A stretch of DNA of 64,000 nucleotides from Planctomycetota bacterium (lineage in GTDB: Bacteria; Planctomycetota; Planctomycetia; Gemmatales; Gemmataceae). The translations under genes were made by a program, and so were the position numbers. The DNA lies in contig JAIOPV010000250.1 in the NCBI GenBank assembly GCA_021413735.1, positions 1 to 64,000 on the forward strand. Direction: 5' to 3'. Below are positions 50,433 through 58,913 of this stretch, piece after piece. The notes under the pieces were generated by a model that worked only from the letters and a program-made list of their open reading frames with translations, was not told the origin of the DNA and searched no databases. The stretch's first letter is position 1, and each line of letters begins with the position of its first letter.

Positions 50433-50801
50433 ATGCAACTCACACCGATCACTCTTCTCGTTTCCCAATGCGACTCCCTCACCGAACGGTTGGAAGCTCT
50501 CCAGGAGTGGAACCCCGCGAGGAACATCCCGCAACCGTTGTTCGCCATCTCCGGACTCAACGAGGACCTGCAGCGGGTCTACGCGATCGAACGCATCCTC
50601 ATGCGTTTGGAATCGCTGACGCAGTCCGTTCAGGCGGAAGTGGCTGAGGCGATCGGTGACCTGCTGGAGACGATCGGCATGACTTACTGCAACCGGCGGC
50701 AAGAGATGATTGCATCGTGCTCCGGAACGCGCTACACAGGTGGGGCGATGCTGGAAACATCGCCCCGTACACCCACCTCATCAGTGAAAGGATCAAGGTG
50801 A
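50433..50801 (+). CDS. Hypothetical helical protein
   Basis: This 122-residue protein (MQLTPITLLVSQCDSLTERL) ends right before the methyltransferase start (50802), so the two are probably coexpressed. No domain is recognised. Confidence 0.55.
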   Translation: MQLTPITLLVSQCDSLTERLEALQEWNPARNIPQPLFAISGLNEDLQRVYAIERILMRLESLTQSVQAEVAEAIGDLLETIGMTYCNRRQEMIASCSGTRYTGGAMLETSPRTPTSSVKGSR

Positions 50802-52586
50802 ATGCAACGCGAACTTACACCCAATAACGCTGCTCGCGCAACCGTGAAGCCCATCTACTTCCCGGACCACGAACTCATCATCGATAACTTCGCTGGCGGC
50901 GGCGGAGCTTCCCTCGGCATCGAGATGGGGCTCGGCCGATCCCCAGACATCGCCATCAACCACGATCCTGAAGCGATCGCCATGCACAAGGCGAATCACC
51001 CCCACAGCCGTCACTACTGTGAAAACGTCTGGGAGGTGAACCCGATCGAAGCGTGTGCTGGTCGGCCTGTCGGACTCGCATGGTTCAGTCCCGATTGTAA
51101 ACATTTCTCCAAGGCCAAAGGTGGGAAGCCGGTCAGCAAGAAGATTCGGGGCCTTGCATGGATCGTTGTGAAATGGGCGAAAGCCGTTCAACCCCGCGTG
51201 ATAATCCTTGAGAACGTCGAGGAGTTCAAAGACTGGGGGCCGCTCGACGACGAGGGCATGCCGTGCCGCGTGCGGAAGGGGACGACCTTCAATCGCTGGA
51301 AAGCACAACTCCAGAACCTTGGTTACCGGGTCGAGTGGCGTGAACTGCGGGCATGCGATTACGACACACCAACCATACGGAAGCGGTTGTTCCTCGTTGC
51401 TCGGCGAGACGGACTCCCCATTGTCTGGCCCGTGGCGACAAACGCGAGCCCGAAGAAGATCGTGGCCGACCTATTCGACCGCGACCTCAAGCCGTGGCGG
51501 ACGGCCGCAGAGTGCATCGACTGGTCGATCCCATGCCCGAGCATCTTCGATCGGAAAAGGCCGCTCGCGGATAACACGCTTCGGCGGGTAGCGGCGGGAC
51601 TTCGGCGATACGTGATAGATTCGGCCGAGCCGTTCATCGTCAACATGGCACACGGCGGAAGGCTCGAATCTATCGATCAGCCTCTTACCACAATCGCGAC
51701 CGAAAAAGGCGGGTGTCGCGCCTTGGTCACACCGTACATCGCTGGGGTCGGTGGCCGGGCCGGTCAATCTCCTGAACGCTCGATGCGTCAACCGTTCCAG
51801 ACGATCACGAGCAAGGGAGATGCGGCATTGGTGACACCTTATCTGGTCGGTGCCGGTGGCCCGACTTACTCGGGCAAGCCACGCGGGGTCGATCAACCAC
51901 ATGGCACGCTCACGACAGACCCGCACACTGCACTGGTCAGCCCCACGTTGATCCAGGTCGGATATGGTGAGCGGGATGGCCAAGCCCCACGGGTTCCGGG
52001 AATCGACAAACCGCTTGGAACGGTCGTTGCCGGCGGGGCGAAGCACGCATTGGTCAGTGCCTTTCTCGCGAAACATTACACGGGTGTGGTAGGAAGCGAT
52101 CTCGACAACCCAATCGGGACCGTTACCGCCTCGGATCACCACAGCCTCGTCACCTCAAACCTCGTGAAACTCCGGGGTACTTGTCGCGACGGGCAGCCAG
52201 TTACCGAGCCGATGGCGACAATCAGTGCCCAGGGCTTGCACCTTGCTGAGGTGCGGGCCTTTCTGGTCAAGTATTTCGGAACCGACCAAGACCCGCGTTT
52301 GGAAGAGCCGATGCACACGGTCACATCGAAGCACCGCTTCGGGTTGGTAATGATTCATGGCGAGGAGTGGATGATCGCCGACATCGGGTTGCGAATGCTG
52401 ACGCCACGGGAACTCTACCGAGCGCAAGGGTTCCCGGAGGATTACGACATCGCGCCGGAGTTTGATGGGAAGCCACTGAGCAAGACGGCGCAGGTCCGGA
52501 TGTGCGGAAACTCCGTCTGTCCGCCGCTCGCTGCCGCGATGGCAAGATCGCAGTTCGAGCACTGCCCCGTCGTAATGGCAGCATGA
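50802..52586 (+). CDS. Phage-type DNA cytosine-C5 methyltransferase
   Basis: This 594-residue protein has motif I NFAGGGGASLGIEMGLG, the catalytic Cys in WFSPDCKHFSKAKGG (SPDC in place of the usual PCQ), motif VI ILENVEEF and RKRLFLVARRDG. The C-terminal GNSVCPPLAAAM motif is also present. The middle (about residues 270-520) is a string of repeats of the type PLTTIATEKGGCRALVTPYI, as in many phage enzymes. It may modify element DNA against restriction. No matching nuclease is seen. Confidence 0.9.
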   Translation: MQRELTPNNAARATVKPIYFPDHELIIDNFAGGGGASLGIEMGLGRSPDIAINHDPEAIAMHKANHPHSRHYCENVWEVNPIEACAGRPVGLAWFSPDCKHFSKAKGGKPVSKKIRGLAWIVVKWAKAVQPRVIILENVEEFKDWGPLDDEGMPCRVRKGTTFNRWKAQLQNLGYRVEWRELRACDYDTPTIRKRLFLVARRDGLPIVWPVATNASPKKIVADLFDRDLKPWRTAAECIDWSIPCPSIFDRKRPLADNTLRRVAAGLRRYVIDSAEPFIVNMAHGGRLESIDQPLTTIATEKGGCRALVTPYIAGVGGRAGQSPERSMRQPFQTITSKGDAALVTPYLVGAGGPTYSGKPRGVDQPHGTLTTDPHTALVSPTLIQVGYGERDGQAPRVPGIDKPLGTVVAGGAKHALVSAFLAKHYTGVVGSDLDNPIGTVTASDHHSLVTSNLVKLRGTCRDGQPVTEPMATISAQGLHLAEVRAFLVKYFGTDQDPRLEEPMHTVTSKHRFGLVMIHGEEWMIADIGLRMLTPRELYRAQGFPEDYDIAPEFDGKPLSKTAQVRMCGNSVCPPLAAAMARSQFEHCPVVMAA

Positions 52587-52608
52587 ACCCACTTTGAAAG
52601 TCAGGTGA

Positions 52609-53637
52609 ATGACCAATGACAAACAGCCGACCCTTTTCGAGAACCCGCCGCTCGACGAGCCACTTCAGCTTCTTCCCCTCGACCAGTACGACGTAATCGC
52701 GGTCTGCTACTCGGGCGGCAAGGACAGCCTCGCGTGCCTTCTCCACCTCCTCGATCTCGGCGTTCCACCCTCGAAGATCGAACTCCACCACCAAGACATC
52801 GACGGCCAGGGCGAAGCGTTGATGGACTGGCCCTGTACGCACGCCTACGTCCAGGCGACGGGTGACGCACTCGGCATCCCGGTCGTGTTCTCGTGGCGTG
52901 ACGGCGGATTCGTTCGCGAGATGCTCCGCGACAAGGAACCGACCGCTGGAGTGAGTTACGAGCGCGAGGGAGCGCGGGTCAGCCTGCCCACGATTCGGGC
53001 GTCGCTGGGCACACGCAGGAAGTTTCCGCAGACCAGTGCCGACCTCAGTGTGCGCTGGTGCAGCGCCGCGCTGAAGATCGACCCGTTCGCCCGCGTACTG
53101 AACAACGAGCCCGCGTACCAGGGCAAGAAGGTTCTCGTCGTCACCGGGGAACGCCGCGAGGAATCGTCCGCTCGCGCGAAGTACGACGAGACGGAGGAGC
53201 ATCGCTGCAACAGCCGCAACCACCTCGTCCATCAGTGGCGACCAGTGATCGACTGGACCGAGCAGCAGGTGTGGGACATCATCGAGCGGCACCGCGTCAG
53301 GGCGCACCCGGCTTATCAACTTTCCTGGGGCCGCGTGAGTTGCCTCGCATGCATCTTCGGGGACAACGACCAATGGGCGAGCGTGAAATCTATCGCTCCT
53401 GAGCGATTCTCGCGCATCGCCAATTTGGAGAGAGAATTTGGTACGACGATCAAGAAAGGGCAGTCCGTGGAGGAGATGGCACGAAAAGGAAGCGAGTTTG
53501 TCTCGGACAAGCCTGAAGAGTTGCGCCGTTTGGCCCTATCCCCAGACGCATTCACGAAAGAGCTTTTCTTCCTTGCAGATGGAGAACAATGGAAGGTGCC
53601 AACGGGCGCTTACAAGCGCTGCGGAGGCCCGAGTTGA
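52609..53637 (+). CDS. PAPS reductase-family protein, phage type
   Basis: This 342-residue protein has the P-loop CYSGGKDSLACLLHLL of the PP-loop ATPase/PAPS-reductase group. VRWCSAALKI and VSCLACIFGD are possible Cys sites, and HQWRPVIDWTEQQVWDII is a typical DUF-like core. Relatives in phages may act on DNA or tRNA modification; sulfate reduction is unlikely here. It ends TGAYKRCGGPS, and that end is echoed downstream of the next gene. Confidence 0.8.
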   Translation: MTNDKQPTLFENPPLDEPLQLLPLDQYDVIAVCYSGGKDSLACLLHLLDLGVPPSKIELHHQDIDGQGEALMDWPCTHAYVQATGDALGIPVVFSWRDGGFVREMLRDKEPTAGVSYEREGARVSLPTIRASLGTRRKFPQTSADLSVRWCSAALKIDPFARVLNNEPAYQGKKVLVVTGERREESSARAKYDETEEHRCNSRNHLVHQWRPVIDWTEQQVWDIIERHRVRAHPAYQLSWGRVSCLACIFGDNDQWASVKSIAPERFSRIANLEREFGTTIKKGQSVEEMARKGSEFVSDKPEELRRLALSPDAFTKELFFLADGEQWKVPTGAYKRCGGPS

Positions 53638-54338
53638 CTGGGTGCCAGAAGGATATTGAGCAGAGGTGCCAGGCATGTAGCCGGATGGTTACTGACATGA
53701 ACCTGAAGACGGGAAAGTTGCACTCCCGTTGCGTTCGGTGTCGCGGGCGGCGTCGGTTCTACGACGAGAGGCGGAAATTGCTGGGTCTCTGCTGTGACTG
53801 CCGAGGACCATCAAATGGCAAGGCGCGCTGCCTTGAATGCAATCGACGGAGTAAGGCAAGACTTCGAGCCAGGGGGTGCTGCGCGAATTGTGGCCGTGGG
53901 CTTGATCGGCCGACTTCGATCTGTCACATCTGTGCCCTGAAAGGCGTCGCACAAAAGCAACTTGGGGACCGAGCACTCTGGATAAAACTTGAAGAAATGC
54001 TGAATCGTCAAGACAGTAGATGCGCGCTGACTGGCTTGCCTATAGAAGCCGGCCGGGGAGCTTCGTTGGACCACATCATCCCCACGGCGCGCGGTGGCAC
54101 TGACGACCTGAGTAACCTTCGTTTCGTTCACCTTGTCGTAAACCGAATGAAGAGCAGTCTCCTCGATGAGGAGTTCTTGGCATGGATCGAAGTCCTTGCG
54201 TGGCACGCCCACCAGAAAGGCTCATTCCCTGCGGCCCTGAAATCGCCATCTGAGGTCACGATCCAGTTGGCGCTCTCCATCGGGATCAGGCCAACGACGG
54301 AGAAGGCCGGGTATGGAACTTTCAAGCGCAGACCGTGA
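53634..54338 (+). CDS. HNH endonuclease inserted at PAPS-reductase 3' end
   Basis: This 234-residue protein starts at TTG overlapping the upstream TGA, with GGAGG 5 bases earlier. It has Cys-rich zinc modules (CQACSRM, CVRCRGR, CCDCRG, CLECNRR, CCANCGRG, CHICALKG). The HNH core follows: CALTGLPIEAGRGASLDHIIPTARGGTDDLSNLRFVHLVVNRMKS. It looks like a mobile endonuclease. A copy of the preceding gene's last codons lies just beyond it. Confidence 0.8.
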   Translation: MTGCQKDIEQRCQACSRMVTDMNLKTGKLHSRCVRCRGRRRFYDERRKLLGLCCDCRGPSNGKARCLECNRRSKARLRARGCCANCGRGLDRPTSICHICALKGVAQKQLGDRALWIKLEEMLNRQDSRCALTGLPIEAGRGASLDHIIPTARGGTDDLSNLRFVHLVVNRMKSSLLDEEFLAWIEVLAWHAHQKGSFPAALKSPSEVTIQLALSIGIRPTTEKAGYGTFKRRP

Positions 54339-54343
54339 CGCGA

Positions 54344-54382
54344 CCGGCGGGAGCGTTCAAGCGGTGCGGGGGGCCGACATGA
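54344..54382 (+). repeat. Diverged copy of PAPS-reductase C-terminal codons
   Basis: This frame reads PAGAFKRCGGPT and stop, matching PTGAYKRCGGPS and stop at the end of the gene at 52609-53637. The HNH protein also ends in a weaker echo, GTFKRRP. The copies flank the HNH gene and are diverged at the DNA level. Confidence 0.6.
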
Positions 54383-54458
54383 TCCATCCACTTCTGCTTC
54401 GCCCCGCCCGTGCCTTGCCGTGGATTGCGGGGCCGCCGCCACTCGGTTCAAGCTGCCA

Positions 54459-54570
54459 GAGCCGCTTTCCGAAGCCGGAATCCTTCGGCTCTTCGCTTGA
54501 GCCTCGCGGCCTGCCGCGTCCCCAAGAGCAAATCCACAAGGCCCGGTTGGCGGGCTGAGAACATAAGGAG
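54459..54570 (+). promoter_or_regulatory. Conserved leader with RTTGG hairpin, copy 3
   Basis: A 5' stem GAGCCG...CGGCTC encloses CTTTCCG/CGGAA. Near the 3' end GCCCG-GTTGG-CGGGC (54541-54555) is preceded by ACAAG and followed by TGAGAACATAAGGAGG and the ATG at 54577. It matches copies at 39045 and 49997 in both halves. Confidence 0.65.
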
Positions 54571-54576
54571 GCCATT

Positions 54577-54762
54577 ATGTCGACTAACCCCATTCCGCCA
54601 GGCGCGCAGCACGGTCAAGACTTCCCGTGCCCGGCGTGCCACAATCCGAACACTCGGCTGGACATCGACACACCCGATGGCCACGCACTCCCCGAGGGCG
54701 AGTGGACGTGGTGGAACGCCGCGATGCAGCAGTGGGAATGCTCCGAATGCTGGCTGAAGTGA
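54577..54762 (+). CDS. Small zinc-ribbon protein
   Basis: This 61-residue protein has CPACHNPN and CSECW, a four-Cys ribbon. AAGGAGG lies 5 bases before the ATG. It overlaps the next gene. Confidence 0.6.
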   Translation: MSTNPIPPGAQHGQDFPCPACHNPNTRLDIDTPDGHALPEGEWTWWNAAMQQWECSECWLK

Positions 54763-54953
54763 CTGCGGACTTCTGGGATGATCCCTTCCACCACGCCGCA
54801 CTCGCTGCTGGCTTCATCGCCTTCGCTGAGGGAAGGCTGAAAGATTCCGATTACGTCAAGCGACTCGCCTACGAGATTTACGAAGAGCATCTGGCCGAGA
54901 AGATCGCAAGCCGGTCGGCTAACTTCCCCGCTTCGGCACCGCCCTCACGGTGA
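54738..54953 (+). CDS. Small hypothetical protein
   Basis: This 71-residue protein (MLRMLAEVTADFWDDPFHHA) starts inside the previous gene, at GGGA-ATG; ATG at 54747 is an alternative. Its end overlaps the convergent gene at 54919. It is helical with no known domain. Confidence 0.5.
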   Translation: MLRMLAEVTADFWDDPFHHAALAAGFIAFAEGRLKDSDYVKRLAYEIYEEHLAEKIASRSANFPASAPPSR

Positions 54954-55320
54954 TTGCTGTCACCGCCTGGCCGTTGATCCGGACTGTAAGCCGTTTCCCG
55001 TCCATCATCTTGTCGATCACGGCCCGAAACTCCGGGGCCTCGCCCTCCAGGAGGACTTCGTACAGCGTGTCACCGCGGAGCACCTCAAACCGTGCGGATC
55101 GCTCGGCGTCCGGGCTGTCGGCCCACAACATCCCGCCGTAAGGCACCCAGGCGATCAGTTTCGTCCCGTGCAGGAGTTGCACGCCGAGGGCGGTCTGTTT
55201 CGTTGATCGCCCACTCCCATCGGGCTCGTCCCACGAATCCTCGTCGGCTTCCGGTGGGTCCTGCGGCGGCGGCTTCCGCACTCGCTCGGCCAGCTCGTTG
55301 AGGGTTTTACTCCCGGCCAT
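54919..55320 (-). CDS. Hypothetical protein coupled to relaxase
   Basis: This 133-residue protein (MAGSKTLNELAERVRKPPPQ) starts 14 bases inside the relaxase 3' end, with CAGGAG upstream. Its second half (TVRINGQAVTAITVR) is beta-rich. It is probably a transfer accessory; no family is recognised. Confidence 0.55.
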   Translation of the reverse strand: MAGSKTLNELAERVRKPPPQDPPEADEDSWDEPDGSGRSTKQTALGVQLLHGTKLIAWVPYGGMLWADSPDAERSARFEVLRGDTLYEVLLEGEAPEFRAVIDKMMDGKRLTVRINGQAVTAITVRAVPKRGS

Positions 55321-57973
55321 TCGATAACTCCTGGTGGTGAACGAGTTCATTCGCTTTCGTCATGACACGGTTTGCAAGACTTCGCAACTGCGCGACGTGC
55401 CGATGGAGTCGGCGGCGGATTCCCGTGGACTGAACGCGAACGAGGTCGATCGCGTGGTTGCGCTCATCCACTCGGGGAATCACTTTCCGCACGGCGTCCA
55501 GCGAGTCCGTCAGTACGACCGCCTTTTTCGAGCCACGACCCAGGTCGACGTTGAATTGCCTCGCGCCCATTGCCGGGTAAGCATCTGCTGTGAGCGGCAT
55601 GATCGTCACGTCGCGGGTCTTGCTCTGCACGCCGAGCGAGGTGGCGTAATATGCGTGGCGGAACTTCCCGAAGTCGGCACCGATCACCCGCGCCGTCTTC
55701 CCGTCCGCGGCCAGCCCCACGATGTCGCCATTCTCCTTGAAGGAATCGATCCGGTACACCGCCCCGTTCTCCAGGTCCTTTCCGTCTCGCCCCTTCCCGC
55801 CGCCGGTGAGCTGGATCAGGTCGCCCACCGCGAACTTTACCGTCGAGGGGAGATAGGCGTCATAACGCTGGTACACGACCCCGGGTTCGGGTTTCTTCTT
55901 CGCCTCCCGCAGTTGCGGCTCCGTGTAGTGCAGCGGGATGAGTTGCTTGAACTGCTTGTCCTCACCCCCCAGCAACTCCGCCGACCGCATCCGCTCGCGG
56001 ACGGCTTCAACCACCTTCGCCCCTTGCTTGTGCGTGGGGCTACAGATCACTGCCGACTCTCCCGCCTTCAGGCAGGCCAGGTAGGTGTCCGCGGAAGCCC
56101 CGATCATGTCGGCAGCATTGCCCTCTTTCACCCACCCCAAGTCTTCGATGATGTCGAGTGCCCGGAGAACGTCGTGCCTGCTCGCCGCTGCCGTCGCGCT
56201 CAGGTAGCGGCCCTTTTGGCGGAGGATCTCGTTCATCTCGGCCGCGGGCAACCCGGCGCGGTCCTTGAGCAAGCCCAGCACGTTGCCACGGACGGGAGCC
56301 AGGTGCTGCTTGTCATCGCCCACCACAAGGATGCGGTAGCCGTGTGAGTTAGCCGACTGGCTGACCCTCGCAAAGTCGCGTGTGCCCAGCATCGTGATCT
56401 CGTCGATCACCAGCAGCCCGCCCCGCAGCTTCTGCTGCCGATCCTCGTCCCGGAGGAAAGCGGCGACAGTATCCACGTCCGGGAAATCCTTCTTCAAATC
56501 CCCGTCCCGCGAGGCCCCGACGGTCGGCGCGACGACCTGGAGCGGGGCGTCGAGCATCCGTTGGACGGCCTTCAGGGCGGTGGACTTCCCGGCCCCGCCC
56601 TTGCCGATCCACACCATCACCCGGTCCTTCGACATCATGACGTGACGCGCGGCGTGCAACTGCCCCGCCGTCGGCATTCGGTCGAAATACGCAGCGAGCC
56701 GCTGTACCACCGGCTTGTTGACCTCGCGTGTGGGGCGCACGGCGAACGGCTGGCACTTCCCCCGCCCCAGCGCCGCGAACGCGATGATGCCCCGCTCCTC
56801 CTCCGCCACGGCGGTGGTGGTCACCTCGACGTGATCCCCGAACTTCTGCCGGTGGACTCCCGCTCTGCCCAGTTCTTTCATCACCGCCGGGTAGGTGACG
56901 TTTCCCCGCCCGAACCGGAGGGCGTCGAGAACCACCTTCCGCTGGTCCGGGCGACTCTCCCGGGTGGTGGTGTGATCCAGGGCGTAGGTGACGGCCTCGG
57001 CGGTTCTGTCCTCGACCGACAAGGGCACGTCCGCTTCCTTGATGACTCGGTTCAGGGCCGCATGCTGCTTTGGGGTGACCCGCGACTTCCAGTGTTGGGT
57101 GAGCGAGTCCATGCTCCGGCCCGGCTTCTTCGGCTCCCGGTAGATCGCGGCCAGTTTCGACTTCTGCGCGGGGCTGAGGGTGTAATCCGGGTTCTCCTTC
57201 TCCTTCCGAATCCGCTCCTCGATTTCCCGCTCCTTCTCTTTCACCTTGTTGTGCCGCTGGCTGAACTGGGTGCGGTCCTCGTCGTCAATCCCGACGATCC
57301 GGAAGGCGTCCTTGGTGGTTTCCGTTTCGTACCCGAGCCGGTGCAGGTGGTCGCGGAGTTGGGCGTGGTAGATTTCGACATATCGGGGGCGGTCGAGCTT
57401 CTCGCCGTTCCGGTCCCACGCCTGGAGTTGGAGGGCCTTCCACTTCTTCTCGTCCTCGTCCCAGGTGGCGTTCGGCAGCAGGACGTGGTAGTGCAGGTGC
57501 ATGTCCACCTTGCCGTTCTCCTCCCGGGCGAGGGTGTGGAGGACTGCGGCGTAGGTGGTGTTCCCCGTAACCCGATCATGATCGGCTTTCCCGACCCGCA
57601 CCCGCGCCTTGGCGTCTTCCTCGATCACGTCCAGCGTCTCGCGCAGCGCCTGCTCCATCACGCCGGGAATCCGCCGGTCCCCGAACGCCCACAGCATCGA
57701 CACGTCCTTCGGAGAATCGAAGATGACCTCGTAGCCGCAGCGGTTCGTTTCCTTCCTCGCGCCCACGGTCAACTTCTCGCCTGTCGAAGGGTGCAACCCG
57801 TAGAGCATCCGCTTGAACTGCTCCAGGTCGAAATCCCCCAGCCCGAGTTTCTCCGCACCCTTTCCCCCGAAGAAGGCGTAGGTGCGCTCGTCCTCGACAT
57901 GGTAATCCCTCCCCTCCGGGGTGAAGTACTTGGCGGCACCGGCGGCGTTGTCGATGATTGAAAACCAGAGCAT
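55307..57973 (-). CDS. MobF-family conjugative relaxase-helicase (TrwC/TraI-like)
   Basis: This 888-residue protein should nick oriT and unwind the transferred strand. The relaxase domain starts MLWFSIIDNAAGAAKYFTPE, with Tyr candidates at residues 16, 24 and 32. It carries the metal-binding His triad in MHLHYHVLLPN near residue 185. The helicase half has Walker A WIGKGGAGKST, Walker B LLVIDEITML and a UvrD/RecD-like motif VVGDDKQHLAPV. The start at 57973 fits the TrwC N-terminus; the tracked start adds 43 residues. No oriT was recognised. Confidence 0.92.
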   Translation of the reverse strand: MLWFSIIDNAAGAAKYFTPEGRDYHVEDERTYAFFGGKGAEKLGLGDFDLEQFKRMLYGLHPSTGEKLTVGARKETNRCGYEVIFDSPKDVSMLWAFGDRRIPGVMEQALRETLDVIEEDAKARVRVGKADHDRVTGNTTYAAVLHTLAREENGKVDMHLHYHVLLPNATWDEDEKKWKALQLQAWDRNGEKLDRPRYVEIYHAQLRDHLHRLGYETETTKDAFRIVGIDDEDRTQFSQRHNKVKEKEREIEERIRKEKENPDYTLSPAQKSKLAAIYREPKKPGRSMDSLTQHWKSRVTPKQHAALNRVIKEADVPLSVEDRTAEAVTYALDHTTTRESRPDQRKVVLDALRFGRGNVTYPAVMKELGRAGVHRQKFGDHVEVTTTAVAEEERGIIAFAALGRGKCQPFAVRPTREVNKPVVQRLAAYFDRMPTAGQLHAARHVMMSKDRVMVWIGKGGAGKSTALKAVQRMLDAPLQVVAPTVGASRDGDLKKDFPDVDTVAAFLRDEDRQQKLRGGLLVIDEITMLGTRDFARVSQSANSHGYRILVVGDDKQHLAPVRGNVLGLLKDRAGLPAAEMNEILRQKGRYLSATAAASRHDVLRALDIIEDLGWVKEGNAADMIGASADTYLACLKAGESAVICSPTHKQGAKVVEAVRERMRSAELLGGEDKQFKQLIPLHYTEPQLREAKKKPEPGVVYQRYDAYLPSTVKFAVGDLIQLTGGGKGRDGKDLENGAVYRIDSFKENGDIVGLAADGKTARVIGADFGKFRHAYYATSLGVQSKTRDVTIMPLTADAYPAMGARQFNVDLGRGSKKAVVLTDSLDAVRKVIPRVDERNHAIDLVRVQSTGIRRRLHRHVAQLRSLANRVMTKANELVHHQELSNGRE

Positions 57974-58139
57974 AAGGGGGCCTACCACAAGCAGTGGGAG
58001 GTGGGCAAGCAGCAAAGAACTATACGCAGTAGAACACTTCACCCCTTCCGGCAAAGCCGGGAAAGGTTCAGCGAGGTCTTTCCCCGAGAATTTGGGGCTC
58101 ATGGAAGGGGTGGTTCGGAGGCGGAGAGGCCATGTAAAG

Positions 58140-58823
58140 TTAGTGCGTCAGGTGTCTCCGCATGTATTGGACAATGGCCTCATGCTGCTGAAGTGTCCCG
58201 CTGTTCTTTATCATGTTGCATTCGTAACAGATGACGGCAACGTTCCCGGCCACATACCCCTTGCTGTTGTCGATCCGGTCGAGTGAAGGCACAGCCAAAC
58301 TCCGACCGCGGGCGTTGAAATCGAAATCTCGCTCGCAGCATTCGCAGACCAAGGGTGGCCGTTCCACAAATTGGACGAGGAATGCCCGATCGGCCGTCCA
58401 TCCCTTCTCCCTTGAGCGACCGAGGCATTGGTAAATGAGACGCTTCATGCGGCCCGCTGGATTGGCGCGGGCCTTCTCTCTACACCGGCGACCAATAATC
58501 TGCATCTTCTCCTTGTTCTTAGCCCTGTATGCCTTTTGACGTTCCTTCACATGCCCATGATTGTTGTCTCTCCAGGCGCGGTTCTGGGTACGCCTCGTTT
58601 GCCGATAGCCTTCATCCAAGAGTTTTGCGCGGACGTACTCTTTGTCCCTGTGTCTGCGCTTCTCCCTCCTCATGACAGCAAGCTCTTCCGCAGACGGAAC
58701 GCTCTGCTGCGTGGATGATGGCGACTGCCAGATCGCGTACAGTCGATCCCGCAGGCATTGCTGTCCGGGGTAATTAGCCCCGTTGCGCTGGCCCGATTGG
58801 GGATGTATTGTGCTGTCATCCAT
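58140..58823 (-). CDS. HNH endonuclease-like protein
   Basis: This 227-residue protein has a C-terminal HNH core (CECCERDFDF...PSLDRIDNSKGYVAGNVAVICYECNMIKN) and a basic, Arg-rich middle (REKRRHRDKEYVRAKLLDEG). GAAGGAG precedes the ATG at 58823. It lies 166 bases upstream of the relaxase start. It is a likely mobile homing enzyme. Confidence 0.8.
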   Translation of the reverse strand: MDDSTIHPQSGQRNGANYPGQQCLRDRLYAIWQSPSSTQQSVPSAEELAVMRREKRRHRDKEYVRAKLLDEGYRQTRRTQNRAWRDNNHGHVKERQKAYRAKNKEKMQIIGRRCREKARANPAGRMKRLIYQCLGRSREKGWTADRAFLVQFVERPPLVCECCERDFDFNARGRSLAVPSLDRIDNSKGYVAGNVAVICYECNMIKNSGTLQQHEAIVQYMRRHLTH

Positions 58824-58850
58824 GACGAAAGACTCCTTCGTTGTTGGCCA

Positions 58851-58884
58851 GAACCGACCGGCGTTTGCATCACCCGGTCGGTTC
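58851..58884 (-). promoter_or_regulatory. Hairpin upstream of HNH gene
   Basis: GAACCGACCGG pairs exactly with CCGGTCGGTTC around a 12-base loop. On the minus strand it precedes the GAAGGAG site of the 58823 start by about 14 bases. Confidence 0.55.
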
Positions 58885-58913
58885 GTCATTTCTGCCACAG
58901 TTCGCGCGGCGTG

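Noticed and set aside
54344-54382. Group I intron between two PAPS-reductase exons
   Set aside because: The upstream gene already has its full tail and stop, and no intron core (P, Q, R, S) was recognised; a tail duplication fits better.
56561-57961. 466-residue plus-strand ORF
   Set aside because: Antisense shadow of the MobF relaxase with Leu/Val/Arg-rich nonsense composition.
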